Program-made: the position numbers and the translations under genes
Shown: one piece after another, positions 6,658-12,636 of the stretch
How the letters are laid out: the number at the start of each line of letters is the position of its first letter
Position numbering within the stretch: position 1 is the stretch's first letter
The notes under the pieces: generated by a model
The model's input: only the letters and a program-made list of their open reading frames with translations
Told to the model about the DNA's origin: nothing
Database searches by the model: none
Origin: Deinococcus sp. Leaf326
GTDB lineage: Bacteria; Deinococcota; Deinococci; Deinococcales; Deinococcaceae
DNA: 15,552 nt
Direction of reading: 5' to 3'
Assembly: GCF_001424185.1 (NCBI RefSeq)
Contig: NZ_LMOM01000035.1
Coordinates: 2,054-17,605, forward strand

Positions 6658-6983
6658 CCGCTCCATCTCAAGACCTGCCTCCGCTGCCGGACCGGTCCCC
6701 CTCGGTGGACCCGAAGGACCTCGTGCTGCCTCGGCATTGGCTCAAGCAGGTCAGGGAACATCGAGGTCTGACGCAGCAAGGTCTTCTTCAGCGACTGGCT
6801 TGCCAGGACCCGCCCTGCCGGATGTCCCTTGCCACTTACGGTAGGCTGGAGACTGGAAGGCGATCCATCGCTCAGCTCCCAGCGGCTCAGCGAGAAAGCC
6901 TTCAACAGGCTCTGGGCGTTCCTGCCGAGATCTGGGAACAGGTCTTCAGGCGAATAGAGCCTGACGAGCAACAGTCTCTCTGA
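6654..6983 (+). CDS. XRE-family helix-turn-helix regulator 2, 109 aa
   Basis: The start is a TTG at 6654 that overlaps the TGA of the preceding gene (TTGA), with AAAGG about nine bases upstream. Residues about 28-70 (HWLKQVREHRGLTQQGLLQR ... LATYGRLETGRRS) give the same helix-turn-helix fold as regulator 1, with matching spacing: (R/K)xVREhxGLxQ, then a Pro-containing insertion and xLExGR. The two are probably diverged tandem duplicates and might form a heterodimer. It is the last gene before a terminator. Confidence 0.82.
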   Translation: MTAPSQDLPPLPDRSPSVDPKDLVLPRHWLKQVREHRGLTQQGLLQRLACQDPPCRMSLATYGRLETGRRSIAQLPAAQRESLQQALGVPAEIWEQVFRRIEPDEQQSL

Positions 6984-7028
6984 GACGTCCCTCTCAGAAT
7001 CCTGTGGGTTGCCACGTCAGCCCATACG

Positions 7029-7060
7029 AAAACCCCCACCTTCTCTAGTGGGGGCTTTTG
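7029..7060. terminator. Bidirectional intrinsic terminator
   Basis: CCCCCAC (7033-7039) pairs with GTGGGGG (7048-7054) around an eight-base loop, with AAAA before and CTTTT after. It sits between the plus-strand XRE pair and the convergent DUF1540 gene and can serve both. Confidence 0.88.
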
Positions 7061-7070
7061 TCAGCTGAGC

Positions 7071-7244
7071 TTACTGCTGGGCTGCGGGGCGCTCGCCCTG
7101 GGCATCGTCTGCCGGGCTGAAGGTCAGGCACTGGGCCTGCTGAGCGCTCATGCTCACTTCGATCTGGCCAGCCGTGCACTTCATATCGCTATTGAAGCGG
7201 CAGGTGGTGGCGTCGCAGCGGGAGACAGTGGTCGTGTCGTTCAT
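7071..7244 (-). CDS. DUF1540-type Cys-rich small protein, 57 aa
   Basis: The protein has four cysteines (10, 15, 23, 39) in the order SRCDATTCRFNSDMKCTAGQIEV ... AQCLTFSP. This matches the DUF1540 family, small proteins thought to bind metal through these residues; their role is unknown. I prefer the ATG at 7244 over one six codons upstream at 7262 because the family motif starts close to the N-terminus and because a -10-like box sits seven bases before 7244, as in leaderless Deinococcus genes. There is no Shine-Dalgarno at either start. The C-terminal 15 residues are low complexity. Confidence 0.8.
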   Translation of the reverse strand: MNDTTTVSRCDATTCRFNSDMKCTAGQIEVSMSAQQAQCLTFSPADDAQGERPAAQQ

Positions 7245-7251
7245 GGGATGT

Positions 7252-7257
7252 ACTGTA
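7252..7257 (-). promoter_or_regulatory. Leaderless-type -10 box of the DUF1540 gene
   Basis: TACAGT (minus strand) fits TANNNT and ends seven bases before the ATG at 7244, so transcription would begin at or near the start codon. The -35 region (TTTCAA, about 17 bases upstream) is weak. Confidence 0.45.
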
Positions 7258-7331
7258 AACATGATCTCAGTTCTTGAAAGTAGGTCACTGCGTCATGTAT
7301 TCCGCCCAATCAAGTAAGGCTTATCGTATTA

Positions 7332-7360
7332 GTCAGGTTTAAATTTAAAGGAATCCTGAC
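7332..7360. repeat. Inverted repeat around an AT-rich palindrome
   Basis: GTCAGG (7332-7337) and CCTGAC (7355-7360) flank the perfect 12-base palindrome TTTAAATTTAAA (7338-7349). This AT-rich dyad stands out in GC-rich surroundings, 125 bases before the recombinase gene. It may be an operator or part of a recombination site. Confidence 0.5.
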
Positions 7361-7449
7361 GCCTCCAGCTCCACGACTGTAGTACGTGTTCCCACGGTGG
7401 CGTGGCCACCAAGTCCTGAGACTCAGCTTCGAACGCACAAGATCAGTCC

Positions 7450-7471
7450 TGGCCCGCACGTCTGCGGGCCA
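7450..7471. repeat. Perfect 9-bp inverted repeat before the recombinase gene
   Basis: TGGCCCGCA and TGCGGGCCA pair perfectly around CGTC and end 12 bases before the ATG of the recombinase. Without a T-run it is not a standard terminator. It could be an operator or a leader hairpin that hides the start. A smaller dyad, GGTGGC/GCCACC, lies at 7396-7410. Confidence 0.6.
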
Positions 7472-7483
7472 CAATAGATCATC

Positions 7484-8980
7484 ATGTAAAAAGCTTCTCT
7501 GCGCGCCGCTACGTACCGCCGAGTCTCGACCGAGGAGCAGGTCAGCAATCACAGCCTGGGCAACCAGTCCGACAAGCTGGCGGACTTTGCGGAGCAGCAG
7601 GGGTACACGGTCGTTCGGGAGTACGTTGACCCTGGGCATAGCGGCACGACGCGCAAGCGCCCGGGTCTGGAGCAACTCCTGCAGGATGCCCAGGCCGGCC
7701 TCTTCGACACGGTGCTGATCTACCGCCTCGACCGCCTCGCGCGCCGCACTCACCTGGCCTATACCCTTCTGCAGGAGCTGATGGAGGCCGGCGTCGGCGT
7801 ACGCTCCTACAGTGAGCCGCAGATCGACAGCACCACCCCAATGGGGAAGGTCAGTCTGGGCGTCACCGCCATCTTCGCTGAGTTGGAGCGTGACACCTTC
7901 ATGCAGCGCTCGAGAGATGGCCGCCGCAAGGCTGTCACCGAGGGCATTCATGGTGGAGGCCCCGTGCCTTACGGCTATGTGCTCCAGAACCACCGCCTGG
8001 CGGTGCACGAACCAGATGCCGCAGTCATCCGTATGATCTTCAGCTGGTACACCGAGCACCACTGGTCGACTGTCCGCATCACCCGGGAGCTGGCGGCGCT
8101 CAACATCCTCTCGCGTTACCGGGCGACGAATCGGCGTCTCAATGGCAAGATCACGGATGCCCACTGGAAATCCGGTTCCATCAGGTTGATTCTAAAGAAC
8201 CGGATCTACATCGGAGAACACCAGTACGGCCGCCGGAACAGCAAGGGCCGAAATCCGTCGGAGAACGTGCTGACAGTGCAGGTTCCGGCAATTGTGGACC
8301 GGGACATGTGGGAAGGGGCGCAGCAGAAGATGCTGATCAATTCGCGTACGGCTCAGCGCAATGCCAAGCGGGCGTACATGCTCAGGGGGCTGATCCGGTG
8401 CGACTCCTGTGGGCGGTCCTACGCTGGGCACACCGGGCGGAGGGAGGGGCTGTTCAGGTACCGGTGTGGGGGACGTTCACATCGGATTGATCTTGAGTCA
8501 CCGATCTGCACCTCGCCCACCCTCGACGGCGTTCACCTTGAGGCGCAGCTCTGGCAGCGGATTACGGAGATCCTGAGCGCGCCGGATGAAGCGTTGGCGC
8601 AGCAGCCGATGACTATCGTTCCTGCGGAGTTGCCGATGGTCGAGAAGGCCCTGGCGGACATCCAGGTGAGTCAGGAACGATTGACGGACTTGTATCTGGA
8701 TGCGCACGGCTCAATGAGCAAGCAGAGTTACCTGACCCGTCTGGCGGCGTTTGAGGAGCAGCGTGCTGGGTTACAGGCGCGCCTGCTGGTACTCCGTGAT
8801 ACGGAGGCGCACCAGCAGGAGCAGAAGCGGCTTGAGCGCCGTATTCATGACTTGTCAGCCCAGTACTGGGATCAGCTGGCGCAGCCAGACGATGAGCTTC
8901 GGCAGGTGCTGGCGAATCAGTTGATCGAGCACGTCACCGTGCAGGCGGATGGCAGCATAGACGTGAAGTGGGTTGTGTAA
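7484..8980 (+). CDS. Large serine recombinase; its ATG is followed directly by TAA
   Basis: Reading the frame from the ATG at 7484, codon 2 is TAA (7487-7489), then KASLRAATYRRVSTEEQ continues uninterrupted for 496 codons. The N-terminal resolvase domain is complete: catalytic Ser15 in YRRVSTEEQ, the DPGHSGTTRKRPGL segment and YRLDRLAR with its arginines. It is followed by the recombinase domain (about residues 160-290), a zinc ribbon with Cys306, Cys309, Cys328 and Cys342, and a C-terminal coiled coil. Such enzymes integrate or excise phages and mobile elements at att sites. A change of TAA to AAA would give MKKASLRAATYRRVS, a typical start, so a nonsense mutation is likely. The first usable downstream start, GTG at 7712, would lose the catalytic serine. 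Activity therefore depends on readthrough, a non-standard start such as the CTG at 7499, or a sequencing error. Confidence 0.85.
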
Positions 8981-9031
8981 GGCAGCGGAAACTGAGGCAA
9001 CTCAAGATCAATGATCTGCGTACCGGAAGAT

Positions 9032-9443
9032 GTGACCAAATAGATTCTTGTCGGTGTCATCAGTAGCCTGATTGTGGTCTTCCTCGGAATTGCCTGGGGG
9101 CATGGGAAAAGGATGTTTGCAGCTTGGCAAACCCGTCCCACGGCACAGGCCAAACGTGAGTCCGAGATGGAAGCAGCACGACATATCGCTGGAAATACAC
9201 AGCGTCTTGTCTGCCTGGTTGGGTTTTTTTACCTTGCTGGGGATGAGCGTCATCAGCATGACGTTAGGAGTGATCATGATCTGGGCTGGGTTTTTTGCCA
9301 ATCTTATTCCTCCGCTGCTTCTGCCGCTTGCTGGTGCGTTACTTGGTGTAAGCATTACCTGCTGGATGGCGCTGCGTAAGGTGGAGCAGGTTCTTGACGC
9401 TGTGGTCGAGGAAGAGCGACTCCGACTGAGTCAAATCAATTAA
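9032..9443 (+). pseudogene. Decayed small membrane-protein gene
   Basis: A frame from GTG at 9032 reads MTK, TAG (9041-9043), then ILVGVISSLIVVFLGIAW, a clear membrane helix, followed by a charged stretch (AQAKRESEMEAARHIAGNTQ) and LVCLVGFF. At a T7 run (9224-9230) the protein-like frame shifts by one base to TLLGMSVISMTLGVIMIWAG and further hydrophobic residues, ending in a helical tail (RKVEQVLDAVVEEERLRLSQIN). Joined across the shift this gives a roughly 135-residue protein with two or three membrane segments. One T fewer in the run would restore the frame. Starts at 9074 or 9113 could yield only the first part. Family not recognised. Confidence 0.5.
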
Positions 9444-9448
9444 AAATG

Positions 9449-9480
9449 TTTGAGTCCTTGACTTGAACTGGGCGCTCAAA
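9449..9480. promoter_or_regulatory. Inverted repeat overlapping the promoter of the following gene
   Basis: TTTGAG (9449-9454) and CTCAAA (9475-9480) flank the -35 box of the next gene, with a centre near 9464. This placement fits a repressor operator. The regulator is unknown. Confidence 0.4.
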
Positions 9481-9491
9481 TCATCTATAAG
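9463..9491 (+). promoter_or_regulatory. Promoter with near-leaderless spacing
   Basis: TTGAAC (9463-9468) and TATAAG (9486-9491) are separated by exactly 17 bases. The -10 box ends six bases before the ATG at 9498, so the transcript should start at or next to the start codon. Confidence 0.65.
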
Positions 9492-9497
9492 AGAACG

Positions 9498-9944
9498 ATG
9501 CCTTACGCTAAATTGAGTGATCAGATCGGTGAATTGACCAATCCCCAGCGCAGCGATGCCTTTTTCAAGCAGTTCCGTAATGCTGTGCGCGAAGGGAAAA
9601 TCGAAGCGGCGGATCTCTCCGAACGCTTTGATCTGCCTAAGGAATACCGTCGCCGTGGTGCCGACGAAACCTATACGCGCACTGTCAAAGACATGATTGT
9701 GAACGTGACCCCCGCTTACAAGAAGTGGTTTGAGGGAGTCAACGCTGAGTTGAGCACGCCGACGCGTCGGGCGGCCGCACCGAAGGTCAGTCTTGAAGCT
9801 GTTGAATCTGGGGACGTGGATTTTGCGGCGATGGTGGAGGAGACCCGGCGTAAACTCCAGAACAGCTACAGCAAGGGACAGACTCTGGGGAACGCGCGTA
9901 AGGGTGCAGCGGCAAAACCCAGGGGGAAGCGTACGGCGAAGTAA
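9498..9944 (+). CDS. Hypothetical basic protein, 148 aa
   Basis: The ATG at 9498 follows a good promoter at leaderless spacing. The protein begins MPYAKLSDQIGELTNPQRSD and contains charged helices and an EYRRRGADETYTRTVKDMIV segment. A low-complexity Lys/Arg/Ala tail (NARKGAAAKPRGKRTAK) suggests nucleic-acid contact or disorder. No domain is recognised and there is no signal peptide. It is a single-gene unit with its own promoter, operator-like dyad and terminator. Function unknown; a plasmid DNA-binding role is only a guess from the basic tail. Confidence 0.75.
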   Translation: MPYAKLSDQIGELTNPQRSDAFFKQFRNAVREGKIEAADLSERFDLPKEYRRRGADETYTRTVKDMIVNVTPAYKKWFEGVNAELSTPTRRAAAPKVSLEAVESGDVDFAAMVEETRRKLQNSYSKGQTLGNARKGAAAKPRGKRTAK

Positions 9945-9960
9945 AGCGCGCGTTTGCCTG

Positions 9961-9987
9961 GGCCCTCTGCGTGCTGGAGGGCCTTTT
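9961..9987 (+). terminator. Intrinsic terminator
   Basis: GGCCCTC (9961-9967) pairs with GAGGGCC (9977-9983) around a nine-base loop and is followed by TTTT. It lies 16 bases after the stop of the 148-residue gene. Confidence 0.85.
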
Positions 9988-10033
9988 CCGTTGGGGGCCT
10001 GCGCTTGATGGTGTGCTGGGGCAGGGTCGGGAG

Positions 10034-10900
10034 CTAGTGGTGGTGGGGACTTGGGATGTTCCCTTGGAAATAGCACGTGTTCAAGTGCGCCCGAGCGGCG
10101 CTCCCACGAGAACTCGGCGCCGACGTCGCCACCGGGGTGGAGGTCTGGCCTAGCACCTGGAGCAGGTCGGCCACCGGGATATTGCGCCGCTCACACAACT
10201 CCCGCACCTCCACGGCCAGCACGTCCGCCGGCGGAATCAGTGTGGGAAGCGGGGGTGCCGCTGCGAGGAGTCGCGCGCCCAGCGCGGCTGACCGCACCAC
10301 CGTGATGTCCTTGAGCTGCTTGGCTGTAAAGGCTTGGTCGCTCTGGGCCTGCGCCCGGATCTGCCGAATGGCCTCGAGGAGGTAGGGCCCTTGGAGCTTG
10401 GCCGCCCGCTCGGCGATGCTCAGGGCCAACACCCGCGTCCCGACGAGGTCGAGGATGTCGTCCGGCAGGGCCAGTAAGCTCACCCGAGCACGAATGACCT
10501 GGACCAGGACGCCCGTATTCGCGGCAATGCCCTCAATGGTCAGCGTGTGCAGGAGGCGCTGGTACAGCCGGGCTTCCTCGACGGGATTCTCGCTGCGGTT
10601 GTGCACCCCGGCGACGATCAGGGCCCAGGCATCCTCGCTGAGCCCTTCGTAGACCAGGGCGCGAATGTCCGGCCACAGGAGGCTGCGAGCGGCCGCCACG
10701 CGGCGATTGCCGTCGCGGATGCGGTACGTCCCATCCGGGCAGCGCTGCACGAGGATAGGATCGCGCTGGCCGGTCGCGCGCAGGGTGGCCTTCAGGTGAT
10801 TGCTCGCCCCATGCGCGTTCTCCTGGAGATCGTCGAGGGAGAGGAAGGCTTCGGTGCCCTCGGGGACCGTGATGCTGAGCAGGGGCAGCGGGTTTTTCAT
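10034..10900 (-). CDS. ParB-like partition/nuclease-fold protein, 288 aa
   Basis: I chose the ATG at 10900 (MKNPLPLLSITVPEGTEAFL), where the ParB-like fold begins, over one 14 codons upstream whose extra residues are encoded by a GC hairpin. Residues about 18-118 form a ParB/Srx-type N-terminal domain: RDPILVQ, TYRIRDGNRRVAAARSL (the ParB box, residues 59-74) and HNRSENPVEEARLYQRLL. Residues about 121-155 look like the following helix-turn-helix (IEGIAANTGVLVQVIRARVS, then LALPDDILDLV). Proteins of this kind bind centromere-like sites for plasmid partition or act as plasmid regulators. No parA is found in the window, so a complete partition system is not shown. The C-terminus ends in three histidines. 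Confidence 0.82.
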   Translation of the reverse strand: MKNPLPLLSITVPEGTEAFLSLDDLQENAHGASNHLKATLRATGQRDPILVQRCPDGTYRIRDGNRRVAAARSLLWPDIRALVYEGLSEDAWALIVAGVHNRSENPVEEARLYQRLLHTLTIEGIAANTGVLVQVIRARVSLLALPDDILDLVGTRVLALSIAERAAKLQGPYLLEAIRQIRAQAQSDQAFTAKQLKDITVVRSAALGARLLAAAPPLPTLIPPADVLAVEVRELCERRNIPVADLLQVLGQTSTPVATSAPSSRGSAARAHLNTCYFQGNIPSPHHH

Positions 10901-10910
10901 AGCTGTCTCT

Positions 10911-10928
10911 GGCCCCCCTTGGGGGGCC
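10911..10928. repeat. GC hairpin before the ParB-like gene, iteron-like core
   Basis: GGCCCCCC (10911-10918) and GGGGGGCC (10921-10928) pair around TT, ending ten bases before the ParB-like start. The CCCCTTGGGG core resembles the CCCCTTTGGGG core of the origin iterons. It may be a protein-binding site or a leader hairpin. Confidence 0.5.
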
Positions 10929-10966
10929 AAGCCTCCACCCATCCCACCGCAGCGCGTCCAATGAAG

Positions 10967-10994
10967 AAGGGACAGGGCGCCGGCCCTGTCCCTT
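10967..10994 (-). terminator. Strong hairpin, probable terminator
   Basis: AAGGGACAGGGC and GCCCTGTCCCTT pair perfectly over 12 bases with a four-base loop. In the minus direction it follows the stop of the 191-residue gene and runs into TTCTTCATT, a modest T-rich tail. Termination is likely. Confidence 0.7.
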
Positions 10995-11020
10995 GCCTTA
11001 CCCGGCGTCGAGATCCAGCC

Positions 11021-11596
11021 TCACGCCCCCTCCGAGACGTCAGCCTGCCCGCGCTCGCCTGCCGGACCATCCCTGACCTCCGGTGCCGTCAGGCATTTGA
11101 AGCCGACCCCTTGAACCCGCCACGCCTGGTCGCGCTGCACGTAGACATCCCCCACCGAAGACGACACGGTGCGTACGTCACGGCTCCAGACGCCTGGACG
11201 GCTTGGCCAAGCCAGATCATCCTCGACCATCCCCTTCACAGGATCGCGAACGATGCCGTGCTGGGTGCGCTCGAACGCCTCCTCCAGCGTCATGTCCTCC
11301 AAGAGGACCGCACAGAGTCGGTAGGCCTCCGGGAAGGGTGCCTGTGGCCCAAGCAGGCTGTACTGCTCTGGATGCCGGACCTGCCAGATCTGGAGCCCAT
11401 CGGGGACCACGAGCTCCGGGGCCGCAGTATGCAAGGCCTGGAGGACCTCCTCATCGGACAGGGCCAGCACCCGCTTGGGCTCGTTCAGTCCCCCAGTGAC
11501 AAGCAGATCGCTCGCCGCCTGGACCGTGAAGCGTCCATTCGGCAAGACGTAGACCTGCCGCTGTTCAAACCCAGCCTCATAGATGATTGCGCGCAT
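11021..11596 (-). CDS. Hypothetical protein, 191 aa
   Basis: The ATG at 11596 (MRAIIYEAGFEQRQVYVLPN) is used; an in-frame TTG three codons upstream lies closer to a GAGGGG element and could be the true start. The protein is soluble, with an initial beta-rich part (RQVYVLPNGRFTVQAASDLL), a helical middle (LSDEEVLQALHTAAPEL; LLEDMTLEEAFERTQHGIV) and a strand-rich end. No family is recognised. It lies 32 bases after the DUF6338-like gene in the same direction, separated by a GC hairpin, so co-transcription is likely. Confidence 0.7.
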   Translation of the reverse strand: MRAIIYEAGFEQRQVYVLPNGRFTVQAASDLLVTGGLNEPKRVLALSDEEVLQALHTAAPELVVPDGLQIWQVRHPEQYSLLGPQAPFPEAYRLCAVLLEDMTLEEAFERTQHGIVRDPVKGMVEDDLAWPSRPGVWSRDVRTVSSSVGDVYVQRDQAWRVQGVGFKCLTAPEVRDGPAGERGQADVSEGA

Positions 11597-11606
11597 ACGC
11601 GCCAAG

Positions 11607-11623
11607 GGCCCCTCGCGGGGGCC
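11607..11623. repeat. GC hairpin between two minus-strand genes
   Basis: GGCCCC (11607-11612) pairs with GGGGCC (11618-11623) around TCGCG. It fills the short gap between the DUF6338-like stop and the next start and could affect translation of the downstream gene. Confidence 0.45.
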
Positions 11624-11628
11624 AGATC

Positions 11629-12348
11629 TTAAGACGGCAGCACGTCCAACGGGAGACTGATCTCTGCGCCCAGGTCCTCCTGCTCCGGCGCCGTCATGGC
11701 CTGAATCTGATCATTTGACGTCTCGTCCAGCAGCGTGACCGCCTCGATCTTCGCGGTGATGATCGTCGTCCCCGGCCGGAGCGGCACGATCGCGGTGCGC
11801 ATGCCCGGATCATCTGCCGCGAACATGACGGCATCCTTGAGGGCAATCGTACGCCCATTCGGCGTTTCGTTGACCTGGAGAGCGTTTCCGAGGAACTGGC
11901 GGCCGTCCTCCATACGGACGATCACGAGCGGCTCGTCGATATCGCCGCCCAAAAGGTTCGCCCAGGGGTCCGGATTGAAGGCCTGCCCAGAGAAGGTGGC
12001 GAGCCACGCCCGGAGTGGAGGAAGGCGCAGGAGGGAACCCAGGACCAGCCCACCACATAAGGCCAGGGCAGACGTCCAGAGACTCAAGACCAGGATGTCG
12101 GAGACGGTTGTGTCGTTCGTGGCCTGGGTGAGCGAGAGCGCCACGAAGCGTTCGACCGGAGGCCAGGCGCGGGCCAGGCCGATCAGGAGGATGAGGCCCA
12201 GGTTCAGCGCACTGAGCAGCAGCGACCAGAGGAGGGTGCTCTGCGCTTCGGCGATGCGCACCCCCTGCAGGTACCGGAAGATGGAAAGGCCGAGGAAGCC
12301 GGGAATCAGGAGGAGCAGGCTGGCCAGCAACACCGCGAGCGTATTCAT
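11629..12348 (-). CDS. DUF6338-like membrane protein, 239 aa
   Basis: The ATG at 12348 has GGAG about eight bases upstream. Three membrane segments are visible (about residues 3-24, 37-60 and 84-107), followed by a cytoplasmic-type C-terminal domain starting NPDPWANLLGGDIDEPLVIV and continuing with RMEDGRQFLGNALQVN and a beta-rich stretch. Size, topology and the DPWxxLL...V.V.mkDGr..G pattern match the DUF6338 family, whose function is unknown. The assignment rests on recalled pattern, not on a search. The gene starts just after a terminator and may have its own promoter or receive readthrough. Confidence 0.72.
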   Translation of the reverse strand: MNTLAVLLASLLLLIPGFLGLSIFRYLQGVRIAEAQSTLLWSLLLSALNLGLILLIGLARAWPPVERFVALSLTQATNDTTVSDILVLSLWTSALALCGGLVLGSLLRLPPLRAWLATFSGQAFNPDPWANLLGGDIDEPLVIVRMEDGRQFLGNALQVNETPNGRTIALKDAVMFAADDPGMRTAIVPLRPGTTIITAKIEAVTLLDETSNDQIQAMTAPEQEDLGAEISLPLDVLPS

Positions 12349-12361
12349 GGGTCAGCTCCAC

Positions 12362-12394
12362 AAAAAAGATGCCGGCCTGGAGGGCAGCGGCATC
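12362..12394 (-). terminator. Intrinsic terminator after the 48-residue gene
   Basis: In the minus direction GATGCCG and CGGCATC (12388-12394 with 12368-12374) form a stem with a partly paired loop and are followed by TTTTTTG. It lies 27 bases past the stop of the small gene. Confidence 0.8.
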
Positions 12395-12420
12395 GAGATA
12401 CGGGGACGGAGTTGGGGGGA

Positions 12421-12567
12421 CTAGCGTTTGGGCGCTTTGTGCTTCTCGTTCAGGCGCTTCAGGTCCGCGGCGGGGATCTGGCGCATCAGGCCCTGATCAC
12501 CCACGTAAGCCATGGCCTGGAGGGCACTGACGCCCTTTTTCTTCGGCGGTACGGTGGTCTTGATCAT
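12421..12567 (-). CDS. Small hypothetical protein, 48 aa
   Basis: A 48-codon ORF starts at the ATG at 12567 with a strong GGGAGGAG ribosome binding site about four bases upstream and ends in TAG at 12421, shortly before a good terminator. The product (MIKTTVPPKKKGVSALQAMA ... NEKHKAPKR) is basic at both ends, with a central helix-like part (GVSALQAMAYVGDQGLMRQI). It has no signal peptide and no known domain. The ribosome binding site and terminator placement make it a credible gene despite its size. Confidence 0.68.
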   Translation of the reverse strand: MIKTTVPPKKKGVSALQAMAYVGDQGLMRQIPAADLKRLNEKHKAPKR

Positions 12568-12636
12568 GCGCTCCTCCCGGATTGATCGTACAGGGCTCAG
12601 GCAGCGGCAACTGTGTGGCCTACGGATGACGGTCGT

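Noticed and set aside
7310..8164. Minus-strand ORF of 284 residues opposite the recombinase
   Set aside because: It is antisense to the clearly recognisable serine recombinase catalytic domain.
10547..11632. Plus-strand ORF of 361 residues across the ParB-like gene and its neighbour
   Set aside because: It runs antisense through two better-supported genes and the hairpins between them; the frame has no domain.
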